Source: Endozoicomonas sp965208385
GTDB lineage: Bacteria; Pseudomonadota; Gammaproteobacteria; Pseudomonadales; Endozoicomonadaceae
DNA: 64,000 nucleotides
Direction: 5' to 3'
Assembly: GCA_965208385.1 (NCBI GenBank)
Contig: CBDBOO010000021.1
Span: 1 to 64,000 of the forward strand
A model generated the notes under the pieces. The model saw only the letters and a program-made list of their open reading frames with translations, searched no databases and was not told the DNA's origin. Position numbers and translations under genes: made by a program. This document shows positions 27,370-36,629 of the stretch, piece after piece (the first letter of the stretch is position 1; each line of letters begins with the position of its first letter).

Positions 27370-29172
27370 ATGAACCAATCTGCTCCAGATTTTCAAACCA
27401 TCGCGATGCTGCTTGCCATTATTGCCAAGCAACAAGCGGAGTTTGCAAAACTTGATGAGCACTGCAAAGAGCTTGAAGGCAGGTTGAAATTAAACAGTCG
27501 AAACAGCAGCAAGCCGCCATCTACCGACGGTTACGCCAAACCACCGTCCCCCGGAAGCTCAAACAAGAGCGATGCGGATGCAGCAGCCGATAATAATCCT
27601 GATCAAAAAGCAAATGACGACAAACCAAACCCAAAAAGTCTACGGCAGTCGTCAAACCGTAACGTTGGCGGACAACCTGGTCACAAGGGCTGCACACTTA
27701 AACAGGTCGCTGCCCCCGACCATACTCACTGTTATCCGATAAAAGATTGTGAAATTTGCCAGCGGTCGCTCCTTTCTGTCGAACCCATTCGATGTGTAGA
27801 GCGGCAAGTGTTTGAACCGGGTTGTTTTGATTGTTTCGAAGTGACAGCTCATGTGGCTGAAGTTAAAGAATGCACCTGCGGGCACACAAACCAGGCCCGG
27901 TTTCCTGAGGGTGTGAATGCTCATGTGCAGTACGGCCCGAAAACTCAGGCATTTGCAGTCTACCTGTGTCAATTTCAGCTTATTCCTTACAAGCGTGTGT
28001 CAGAATTTTTCTGGGATATCTTCGGTCTTGAGGTTAGTCCCGGCTCAATTTGCGCGTTTCAGGACGTTGCGTACACCCAGCTGGCTTCCACAGAACAAGT
28101 CATCATTGATGCACTCATCAACGAACCCGTCGCCGGTGCTGATGAGACTGGTATGAGGGTCTGTGGAACACTTTGGTGGATGCACGTCATGCGCACTGAT
28201 CAATGGACGCTGTATCACCTCGATCCCAGTAAAGGACACTCAGCCATGGAGAAAATGGGTGTTTTGTTGTAACTATTCAGCACCCCCACAAAAAAGGTGA
28301 ACTTTGTGAAGAGCTTGTCCCGCAAGGGATAAAAAAATCCGACCAAAAAAGCAGATTCAAGAAAATAGCCTTTTATCGTTGAAATAGAGCAAATAAACGA
28401 CATCTGACCCTTGGCAAGGTGCTCAAAGCTCCAATCTTAGATAACAGTACAACAATGAGAGTGTCCTGAAGCCAAGAAAAGAGAAGGCTTATAACTAAAA
28501 CCACATATTACTCAATTATTGCAGGGGGTGCTGAATAGTTACGTTTTGTTGTTGTTCTGCGGAGTTCTGGTACACGACCATTACAAAGCTTATTTTCGTT
28601 ACGCTGCCGCCCACGCGTTGTGTAATGCTCACCATTTAAGAGAGCTTCAGGGTGTCATAGACAGAGATGGCAATTATCTTGCTGCCCGTCTTCAGCGCTT
28701 ATTGAGGTTGGCTTGGCATTTAACCAAGGGGTTTCGAAAAGCAGGCATGCAGAGTATGCCGGAAGTTATTTACAAGCGTATCGAAGCCGTCTTCGAACGG
28801 ACAGCTAAAAAGGCTAAGGACAAAGAAGCAGAATCTATGGAGCTGAGTCGTGAGAAGCTTGGACTCGACAAAGTAAAAAACACCAAAGCGTTCAACCTCT
28901 TCAAACGATTGGTGAATTTTCAGGAGGAAACCTTAAGGTTCATGATTGATTTTGCCGTCCCCTTCGATAATAACGGAAGTGAGCAAGATGTTCGAAACGG
29001 CAAGGTGAAGCAAAAAATATCCGGCAGCTTCAGAAGTGAAAAAGGTGCCAAGTGGTACAGTCGGATACGAAGTTATATATCATCGGCGAGAAAGCAGGGT
29101 CATCATGTATTTGAGGCTCTGCTTATAGCTCTTAAGAATTACAACAACCATCCTTTGCTGGGTGCTGAATAG
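27370..29172 (+). pseudogene. IS66 TnpC-type transposase, interrupted by MITE
   Basis: First part 27370-28268: coiled coil, NSRNSSKPPSTDGY (the IS66 signature), Zn-binding CEICQRSL..CTCGH, and the first Asp in VAGADETGMRV. Second part after 28550: LVHDHYKAYFRYAAAHALCNAHHLREL with the second Asp, and DNNGSEQDVRNGKVKQKISGSFRS with the Glu. Removing the MITE and one GTTTTGTT restores MGVLLLFCGVLVHDH in frame, so the gene was intact before that insertion. Confidence 0.9.
28269..28542. mobile_element. 274-bp MITE derived from the IS66 element
   Basis: Ends GTAACTATTCAGCACCCCC and its complement, the same first 13 bases as the host IS66 element. The perfect 8-bp duplication is GTTTTGTT (28261-28268, 28543-28550). 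The inside has no relation to tnpC and no gene. It was presumably moved by a related IS66 transposase, and inactivated this one. Confidence 0.9.
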
Positions 29173-29254
29173 TTACTGATAATAAAAATGTCACCACTCA
29201 TGCCCTGTGGGCGCGGTATTAACAGGTAAATGAAAGCCAGGGAGGGACAAAGGG

Positions 29255-32200
29255 TTGAAACCATTGCTTAGTCTGTTGCAGCGTTCTCTGTCGTTTATTG
29301 TATGGAGTCTTCTACTGTCGTCTTTGGTGTGCCCCCTTCATGCGGGTACGATCAGCGCCATAAACTTTAATCTTCAGGGTGCCCCCTCAGCCGCGCGCTC
29401 TTCAATTGTTACTGCTGAAGGGTGGGGCATTAAGCTGACGGCTTACAGAAAGCAGAACCCTGTTTCACCGCTTCAGATCTACCTCCAAAGCCAGCTACCA
29501 CAGGCTGGTGCGATATTGCCACCGCCCGTTGCCAAAACGTCAATTGGCATGATGAGTCACCATGATCGCAATGAAGAAAGCTCCGAAGCAATATCCATGG
29601 TCGGACTGGCCTTTGTGCAGAAAGCCTACCAATCCCTGCAGGCTTTATTTGACTGGCCACCCACTACACTTGTCATGTTGGCCGCAGGTCTGGGTACTGC
29701 AGGTGGCGGTGATGATGATGACGGTGACGATCATTCACACACTGACAAATTTGAACGGGAGCCGCAGGCAGAGTTTTTTACCTGGGCTCCTGATGCTTTC
29801 ACTCAGTGCTGCCTGAAACAAAAAAAGCGGCTATTGACGATTCTGCGTAAGAAAATGCAGTGGGCACAGGCCTGTGGCAACAGGGATCTTGGCCTCATAT
29901 TGCGCGATAGAATCATGCTCATCGAAATTGACAGGGACCTCCTCCAGCAACAAACATCGCATTTAACCTCGTCATGTCCGTCACTGGTGTATGAATGGCT
30001 GTTAAGGGACAGTCTGGAAATACGGTACTACGATCAGGCCGTCAACGGCAGAGACTGCAAAATACCCGGTGACTTTTTTTGGGCCAGAAGGGGGCGTCAG
30101 GCGGGCACTGGTGAAGCCGCTTCGGGTTCAGGCGCAGCGTCAAAAGGTCAAGCCGGAAGCAGTGCACAGCCAGATGGCGAAACGTTTCATCACCTGCCTC
30201 CTGCCGTTTCGAGTGACAATGGAGACGAAAGAGAAGAAGGAGACGGTACTCCCCCGCCAGCAAAAAAGGCCCGGATGGAGCCAGCCGCCTCTGTAACCTG
30301 TAGCCTGTGTCAAAAAACACTTAATGAACAAGAGGTGGCACGAGTCCTTCAAAGCACGGCAGAGCCTGTTGTCTGTGATGCCTGTTTGCTCTCCCTTCCA
30401 CAGGGAACCTCCGGCAAGAGGAAGGCCGCAAGAAAGAGAGCCCAATCTGACCTGGCAGCCCCTGAATCCAAACGGAGCAAAAGTCAGACTGAAAAAAGGA
30501 AACAGAGCAGCAGCCGTCAACGCAAGCCAGCGGCGAGAAGAGTCAGGTTGGAAAATCCGGAGGTGGAGGCGCAATCCACCCCAGACACCGTCGAGGAGCT
30601 GGAAGCGTTACGAGTACAGCTTACCTTCGAGATGAATGAACAGGAAAGTGAGGCGGCAAAACAGTTTTTCGAGCATTTAAAAAGAAGAAAAATCAGGATA
30701 AAAACGTCATTGTATAAGCTACTGACCAAGGTGAATCGAGACGATTTTCCCACACTCTGTACCAAGGCCTCTGTATTCTTTGGTTCCCTTACTGCCTCCA
30801 TACAGGATACCGGTTGCCTGACCAGTATGCTCCAAACTAAAACACATATCCGGGATTTTGCAGGGAGAGAGAGTTCGGAGCTTGAGTACCTTGCAGGCCT
30901 AGATACACTCCGCGCCTTTTCGTCCATGAATCATGGCAAAGGCTTGCCCAAACAGGATGAGGTGAAAAAGGTGCTGGGCTGGCCGGAATGGAAAGACGAG
31001 GATGGCCAGTTCAGTATGGAGCGGTTCCGCGCCTTTTCGTCCATGAATCATGGCAAAGGCTTGCCCAAACAGGATGAGGTGAAAAAGGTGCTGGGCTGGC
31101 CGGAATGGAAAGACGAGGATGGCCAGTTCAGTATGGAGCGGTTCCGCGCCTTTTCGTCCATGAATAATGGCAAAGGCTTGCCCAAACAGGATGAGGTGAA
31201 AAAGGTGCTGGGCTGGCCGGAATGGAAAGACGAGGATGGCCAGTTCAGTATGGAGCGGTTCCGCGCCTTTTCGTCCATGAACAGCTCAAGGGGCTTGCCC
31301 AAACAGGATGAGGTGAAAAAGGTGCTGGGCTGGCCGGAATGGAAAGACGAGGATGGCCAGTTCAGTATGGAGCGGTTCCGCGCCTTTTCGTCCATGAACA
31401 GCTCAAGGGGCTTGCCCAAACAGGATGAGGTGAAAAAGGTGCTGGGCTGGCCGGAATGGAAAGACGAGGATGGCCAGTTCAGTATGGAGCGGTTCCGCGC
31501 CTTTTCGTCCATGAACAGCTCAAGGGGCTTGCCCAAACAGGATGAGGTGAAAAAGGTGCTGGGCTGGCCGGAATGGAAAGACGAGGATGGCCAGTTCAGT
31601 ATGGAGCGGTTCCGCGCCTTTTCGTCCATGAATAATGGCAAAGGCTTGCCCAAACAGGATGAGGTGAAAAAGGTGCTGGGCTGGCCGGAATGGAAAGACG
31701 AGGATGGCCAGTTCAGTATGGAGCGGTTCCGCGCCTTTTCGTCCATGAACAGCTCAAGGGGCTTGCCCAAACAGGATGAGGTGAAAAAGGTGCTGGGCTG
31801 GCCGGAATGGAAAGACGAGGATGGCCAGTTCAGTATGGAGCGGTTCCGCGCCTTTTCGTCCATGAACAGCTCAAGGGGCTTGCCCAAACAGGATGAGGTG
31901 AAAAAGGTGCTGGGCTGGCCGGAATGGAAAGACGAGGATGGCCAGTTCAGTATGGAGCGGTTCCGCGCCTTTTCGTCCATGAACAGCTCAAGGGGCTTGC
32001 CCAAACAGGATGAGGTGAAAAAGGTGCTGGGCTGGCCGGAATGGAAAGACGAGGATGGCCAGTTCAGTATGGAGCGGTTCCGCGCCTTTTCGTCCATGAA
32101 CAGCTCAAGGGGCTTGCCCAAACAGGATGAGGTGAAAAAGGTGCTGGGCTGGCCGGAATGGAAAGACGAGGATGGCCAGTTCAGTATGGAGCGGTTCCGC

Positions 32201-34429
32201 GCCTTTTCGTCCATGAACAGCTCAAGGGGCTTGCCCAAACAGGATGAGGTGAAAAAGGTGCTGGGCTGGCCGGAATGGAAAGACGAGGATGGCCAGTTCA
32301 GTATGGAGCGGTTCCGCGCCTTTTCGTCCATGAACAGCTCAAGGGGCTTGCCCAAACAGGATGAGGTGAAAAAGGTGCTGGGCTGGCCGGAATGGAAAGA
32401 CGAGGATGGCCAGTTCAGTATGGAGCGGTTCCGCGCCTTTTCGTCCATGAATAATGGCAAAGGCTTGCCCAAACAGGATGAGGTGAAAAAGGTGCTGGGC
32501 TGGCCGGAATGGAAAGACGAGGATGGCCAGTTCAGTATGGAGCGGTTCCGCGCCTTTTCGTCCATGAATCATGGCAAAGGCTTGCCCAAACAGGATGAGG
32601 TGAAAAAGGTGCTGGGCTGGTTAAGATGTGAGGAGACACAAAGTGGTTCACACTTTCAGCTTATGATCCGACTTCATGCATCAAAAGGCATGCCTGATAT
32701 CAAACAGCTGATACATTATGAGCAGAAGCTGACTTTATTGTTTGCCAATACGGTTACCGATCTGGACAGCGATGATGAAGACGAACAGTCCTGCTTGATT
32801 AAACAGACAGCCCTCTTTTTGTCCTCCAGAATGCCCCAGTATGTTGTGAACTTCGAGAATGTGTGGTGCTTTCATCAACAGGAGGAGGCCGGTGATGCGG
32901 GTCGTAAGCTGGAAAAATTATTAAAACTATTAATATCCTATGGAGGAAGGGGTGTCACCCGCTACCTATCACTGAACGCTAGCGATAGAAAGGCTTTACT
33001 AAGCACCAGCACATCACATATACCCTTGCCGCTGGCGATAAAAGCGATCAATGATTTTTCACCACAGGAGAGAAAGCAGTATCTCTTTTTCAACAGAAAC
33101 TTGAAAGCCCCCCCAAGCAAGGATCAATGGAACGGCATCAGTCTACAACTGGACAGGCTGGCGAGCGTGCTGAAAACCCCACATGCACAAAGACTCTATC
33201 TGGAGGTGGTCTGGAGTCTCGCGCCATCTGACCGGGCTTTTTTTCTGGATGAAACCAGTGCAGCCTCTGTCACAAAGATATTTCCCTCCCTGAATGCCCT
33301 GAAAAAGCTGGCAAACAGACATTCGCGGCAATGGCTGAAAGAGCTACTTGAAGCCTGCCTCCAGCACGGGCAGGGAACGCCTTCAAGAGAGAACATTAAA
33401 CAGCTTTTTACTGCACTGCTTGAGACGCAACACCCCCTGTTCGATCACGGCGACATACCTGACTATTTTTTGTCTGGATACATGGCGCTTGGAGATTCCG
33501 CTATCCTTATCCCGGTCTCCCCCCCGGTCCAGACAACGGAGGCACTTGCGCTGCATTTCGTTGCCGCAGTCATGGGAGTGCTCAGTGACATGTTTTATCA
33601 TTATGGAGCGAACAGGCTGAAGATTGAGCAATACGGAGGAGAGACGTACCCCTTCCCGATACCCGAACTGGAAATACGCGATGACGGCATTGAAATCAGT
33701 AACTGGTCAGATAAAGTGTTCAAGGATTTTTTAGACGTGACGGAGTTTCCGGAGCACTATTATTTGTCGGAAGACGCCTGGCAGCAGCACTGCAGCTCTG
33801 AGGTACCCAGCTATTTCCAGCGCAGGATGGCAGCTTGCCATCAAAGGCAAAGAACAGCGCCTGAAACCATTGCTTTCCAGCCGATTTCAATACCAGCGCT
33901 GATGGGATTGTTAAAACACAATATTCCCATCAAACCCACTGTATGGAAATCATTTGATCACCACAAAGACAGGTTGCCCAGGGCGGCTTATAGCCGGCTA
34001 CTGAATGAAATTGAAAAATCGACACATGAAAACATCCCGGTATCGTTAAAAGACTATCTTGAGGCCAGAAGGCTGCCAGAAGAAACATTGCCACAAAATG
34101 AAATGGAAGCACCGACGAGCACACCACCTTTTATGGTTGGGGAAACACTGAGCGAGGAAGAACAATTTCAGAGGCTGTGGAAAGACCTGTCGCACAAAGA
34201 ACTGTTAGTGGTTGCGGACTTGGAGTTACTGGCGGATTATAAGGAACATATGACTATGGAGCAGATCGTTAGTATTCTCGAGAGAGCTGATATTGGTATG
34301 GAAACCGACAGTCTCGATAAGTTGAGGCTGTTTCTGGGTGAGAAAAGAGATGGGTATTTGAAACGAGACCCGCTCCTTCTCGGCCTGCCTGATGAGGTTG
34401 TGAGATATTTGATAGAAGCTGACATTTAA
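29255..34429 (+). CDS. Giant exported repeat protein, candidate host-directed effector
   Basis: 1724 residues; TTG start with GGGAGGG just upstream. Signal peptide to about residue 30 (WSLLLSSLVCPLHA). Asp-rich stretch near 150-160. CSLC (about 348) and CDAC (about 373) form a possible zinc site. A Lys/Arg-rich region (about 386-435: KRKAARKRAQ, ESKRSKSQTEKRK, RQRKPAARRVR) resembles nuclear localisation signals. Residues 553-1121 are tandem 39-residue repeats. The remaining 600 residues look helical and hold degenerate copies (LQHGQGTPSRENIKQLF resembles MNHGKGLPKQDEVKKVL). No catalytic domain was recognised. The order of export signal, zinc site, NLS-like tract and solenoid suggests a nucleic-acid- or protein-binding effector acting in a eukaryotic host; this is inference. 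It lies alone between two IS66-type elements. Confidence 0.75.
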   Translation: MKPLLSLLQRSLSFIVWSLLLSSLVCPLHAGTISAINFNLQGAPSAARSSIVTAEGWGIKLTAYRKQNPVSPLQIYLQSQLPQAGAILPPPVAKTSIGMMSHHDRNEESSEAISMVGLAFVQKAYQSLQALFDWPPTTLVMLAAGLGTAGGGDDDDGDDHSHTDKFEREPQAEFFTWAPDAFTQCCLKQKKRLLTILRKKMQWAQACGNRDLGLILRDRIMLIEIDRDLLQQQTSHLTSSCPSLVYEWLLRDSLEIRYYDQAVNGRDCKIPGDFFWARRGRQAGTGEAASGSGAASKGQAGSSAQPDGETFHHLPPAVSSDNGDEREEGDGTPPPAKKARMEPAASVTCSLCQKTLNEQEVARVLQSTAEPVVCDACLLSLPQGTSGKRKAARKRAQSDLAAPESKRSKSQTEKRKQSSSRQRKPAARRVRLENPEVEAQSTPDTVEELEALRVQLTFEMNEQESEAAKQFFEHLKRRKIRIKTSLYKLLTKVNRDDFPTLCTKASVFFGSLTASIQDTGCLTSMLQTKTHIRDFAGRESSELEYLAGLDTLRAFSSMNHGKGLPKQDEVKKVLGWPEWKDEDGQFSMERFRAFSSMNHGKGLPKQDEVKKVLGWPEWKDEDGQFSMERFRAFSSMNNGKGLPKQDEVKKVLGWPEWKDEDGQFSMERFRAFSSMNSSRGLPKQDEVKKVLGWPEWKDEDGQFSMERFRAFSSMNSSRGLPKQDEVKKVLGWPEWKDEDGQFSMERFRAFSSMNSSRGLPKQDEVKKVLGWPEWKDEDGQFSMERFRAFSSMNNGKGLPKQDEVKKVLGWPEWKDEDGQFSMERFRAFSSMNSSRGLPKQDEVKKVLGWPEWKDEDGQFSMERFRAFSSMNSSRGLPKQDEVKKVLGWPEWKDEDGQFSMERFRAFSSMNSSRGLPKQDEVKKVLGWPEWKDEDGQFSMERFRAFSSMNSSRGLPKQDEVKKVLGWPEWKDEDGQFSMERFRAFSSMNSSRGLPKQDEVKKVLGWPEWKDEDGQFSMERFRAFSSMNSSRGLPKQDEVKKVLGWPEWKDEDGQFSMERFRAFSSMNNGKGLPKQDEVKKVLGWPEWKDEDGQFSMERFRAFSSMNHGKGLPKQDEVKKVLGWLRCEETQSGSHFQLMIRLHASKGMPDIKQLIHYEQKLTLLFANTVTDLDSDDEDEQSCLIKQTALFLSSRMPQYVVNFENVWCFHQQEEAGDAGRKLEKLLKLLISYGGRGVTRYLSLNASDRKALLSTSTSHIPLPLAIKAINDFSPQERKQYLFFNRNLKAPPSKDQWNGISLQLDRLASVLKTPHAQRLYLEVVWSLAPSDRAFFLDETSAASVTKIFPSLNALKKLANRHSRQWLKELLEACLQHGQGTPSRENIKQLFTALLETQHPLFDHGDIPDYFLSGYMALGDSAILIPVSPPVQTTEALALHFVAAVMGVLSDMFYHYGANRLKIEQYGGETYPFPIPELEIRDDGIEISNWSDKVFKDFLDVTEFPEHYYLSEDAWQQHCSSEVPSYFQRRMAACHQRQRTAPETIAFQPISIPALMGLLKHNIPIKPTVWKSFDHHKDRLPRAAYSRLLNEIEKSTHENIPVSLKDYLEARRLPEETLPQNEMEAPTSTPPFMVGETLSEEEQFQRLWKDLSHKELLVVADLELLADYKEHMTMEQIVSILERADIGMETDSLDKLRLFLGEKRDGYLKRDPLLLGLPDEVVRYLIEADI
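30911..32620 (+). repeat. 117-bp coding tandem repeat, 14 full and one partial unit
   Basis: Units start every 117 bp (30911, 31028, 31145 ... 32549) and encode RAFSSMN-xxxx-LPKQDEVKKVLGWPEWKDEDGQFSMERF. The last unit stops after KKVLGW. The bases look identical except in one 15-base site. It reads AAT CAT GGC AAA GGC in units 1, 2 and 15, AAT AAT GGC AAA GGC in 3, 7 and 14, and AAC AGC TCA AGG GGC in all others. Each unit probably forms two helices joined by the variable loop. Confidence 0.95.
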
Positions 34430-34477
34430 TCGTTCACATCCAGCACTTTTTGAGAACATACGATTATTCGTAAGACC

Positions 34478-36409
34478 TCAAAAACCCCTACATTGACCAC
34501 AAGGCAGCCAGCATGAAACGTATTCAATGACATCCGCCAGTCTCGGAAACGAACCGGTGCCGTTTATCCTGTCTGTCAGATAGTCCCAAAATGAAAGACC
34601 ATGCTGGCGACACGTTTTCTTCAGGCTGGCAAAGGTGTCGCGACATTGCCGTCCTGCTTCGCTGCGCGTCCCGCCACTGATCTTGCGCCGTTTAACATGC
34701 TCTCTGATCTGGCTCTCGCTGAGGTTGTTGTGCAATGGCAATGTCGGGTCATCCAATACCCGCAGTAATTCTTCCTTGACGACTTCGAGGCCTCCCAGGG
34801 CCGCCTGCAGCTCTGAACAATTCGTTTGCGTATGCACCAGACTGTCGAAACCCTGTCGTATCTTGTTGGCCATTTCCTCTGAGGGAGCCACCTTGAAAGC
34901 CTTCAAGTCACGGTAGATATCCCAGAACCAGTTCAGGCACCAGTATTGGGCATTGGCCTGATGTTCATTCACCGGAATGACTTTATCCAGTGGTCTCTCC
35001 GCGTGAAGCCAGCATTGAGCATGGTCAAACACGTCAAACTGCCTGGCACCATCACTGAAGGTAACCATATGACGGTCAAACCCATGATGTACCAGGCTGC
35101 CGTATAGCATCGCTGCGCTGATTGTCTGCCGAAGCTTGGGATGTTCTTCAAGACCAATGTCGTCCATAAAGTCTTCCCACGCCTTTCGGTTTGGGAAGTG
35201 AGTTTCGGGGTAGCTTTCAAGGACTCGCTGCCACTTCTTGGTAAAGTCTTGCCTCTGAAGGTAATCCAGCGCATGACTGTTAAGAATGTAGGTGTGCCAG
35301 GGACGGTGCAGTAATGTCAGGAAGTTTTCCCGGCTCTTGCTGCCTGTGGTACCAAACCAGGTAAACAGGTCATTAACGATCACTGTGCAATAGCCATTCT
35401 GTCCCTGATGCCGGGCTCCTGTATCATCGGTCTGGAGATAATGTGAACAGCGTATGCCCGTTGCCAGTAACTCATCTTTCTCTGCATGGAACCCATCATG
35501 CCCCTTGGTAAGCAGATTGCTGAGTTGCCCAGATGAAATTGAGATACCCGCATCCCAAAGCAGCTCCAGTAACTGAGGCTGGGTGACAGCGCAGCCGTAA
35601 TGCTGGAGTAAAGCAAAAGCCTGTAGCTGAGGACCAAAGTGGTGTCCGTTCAGATTATCCGGCGGTCGGCCACTGATCAGGGCGATCTCATTTGACAAAC
35701 ACCAATCCTGTTGCATATTCAAAAAGCTAGCTTTAAAAACTGAATTTTTGAGAAGTACAGGAAATTAGGCTTATTTTGGTACTTTTGTGTGCTGAATAAT
35801 TAGCCAAACAGAGAAAGTTAGTGCCAAATGAGATCGCCCTGGGCCACTGATGGTTTTACCTTCAGGCGTCAACCATTGCTCAAGCCAGTAACGGACAGTC
35901 TTGGCTTTAACCTCCAGTTCCTGGACAGTGAACGACTCCCGACCATGGCGAACCGAGCCTTCCGGAATCGCCTCAGGTGTAATACTGTGCTCTTCAGAGA
36001 CGGGTGGGTCGGGAGGTTTTGATCGTTGACGGCGAGTAGTCTCATCAGGCTTTTCCACCTCTGATTTGCGACTGAGGGAATCGCCATCTTCAGAAGCTTC
36101 CGGTTTGCCGTTATGGTCGGAATCAGGTGGCAATCTGCCTGGATCATCGTCATCGGGAGGCTTGGTGTTGGGTTTGATATTGGGTTTTGGGTTGAGCTTT
36201 TTGAGTCGAGTGATCTCGGCTTCCAACGCCTCAATCCGAATCTGTTGCTGAACCTCCCGCTCCTGAAACTGAACAATCTGCTCCTGTTGCTGGGCAATCT
36301 GCTCCTGTTGCTGGGCAATCTGCTCCTGCTGTCGGGCGATCAGTTCCTGTTGTTGAGTAATGAACTCAAGCAGGCTTGGTGACAGGTCGTTGGCAGGAAG
36401 GGTGATCAT
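34478..36409 (-). pseudogene. IS66-like transposase, split by a MITE
   Basis: Starts MITLPANDLSPSLLEFITQQQE with a Gln-rich coiled coil (four RQQEQIAQQ-like repeats) and a Pro/Asp-rich link (36409 to about 35842). After the MITE it continues from ISGRPPDNLNGHHFGPQLQAF to 34478. It has YLQTDDTGARHQGQNGYCTV (first Asp), VTFSDGARQFDVF (second Asp) and LHNNLSESQIREHVKRRKISGGTRS (Glu). The join KTISG|RPPDN is in frame after the MITE and one TSD are removed. Confidence 0.85.
35678..35841. mobile_element. 164-bp MITE with ISAs1-type ends
   Basis: Ends CAGGGCGATCTCATTTGACA and TGCCAAATGAGATCGCCCTG nearly match those of the ISAs1 element at 18628-19880. The perfect 10-bp duplication is GGCCACTGAT (35668-35677, 35842-35851), the same size as for that element. 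No coding capacity. It was probably moved in trans by an ISAs1 transposase. Confidence 0.9.
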
Positions 36410-36629
36410 GACATTGAAGGTTAGACGACAATCTGAGTTTTTTCCTTATGTACCGGTTTTTGAGTACATACGAAAAGATAATCTCTATTTTGTCCTTGAA
36501 GGAAGACATGCCTGCCAACAAACTCGGAAGGAGGTTTCCGGAGCGTCGCTGAAATCAGGTGTTGAGGGTGGGCAGGACCGGTGTTGTGGAGTCAGGGGTG
36601 CTAAACAATCCGGAGCCTATATTGGTCCC

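Larger units (their letters stand above)
27282..29176 (+). mobile_element. IS66-family element 1, containing a MITE
   Basis: Ends GTAACTATTCAGC and GCTGAATAGTTAC. The flanks CGATAATA/TGATAATA are an 8-bp duplication with one mismatch, the size usual for IS66. It contains a single tnpC-like gene and no tnpA or tnpB. Minus the 274-bp MITE and its duplication it is about 1.61 kb. Confidence 0.85.
34467..36474 (-). mobile_element. IS66-like element 2
   Basis: Imperfect ends TTCGTAAGACCTCAAAAACC (34467) and, on the other strand, TTCGTATGTACTCAAAAACC (36474). It contains one long transposase gene on the minus strand, broken by a MITE. A different lineage from element 1. Boundaries are inferred from the repeats; no clear target duplication. 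Confidence 0.65.

Noticed and set aside
31048..32565. 505-codon open frame on the minus strand of the repeat array
   Set aside because: It exists only because the 117-bp units are nearly identical and happen to lack stops in that frame; no start region, RBS or sequence character of a protein.
30911..32620. True TALE (transcription activator-like) repeats
   Set aside because: The repeat is 39 residues and does not match the 33-35 residue TALE sequence; only the plan and the Asn-x variable site are similar.
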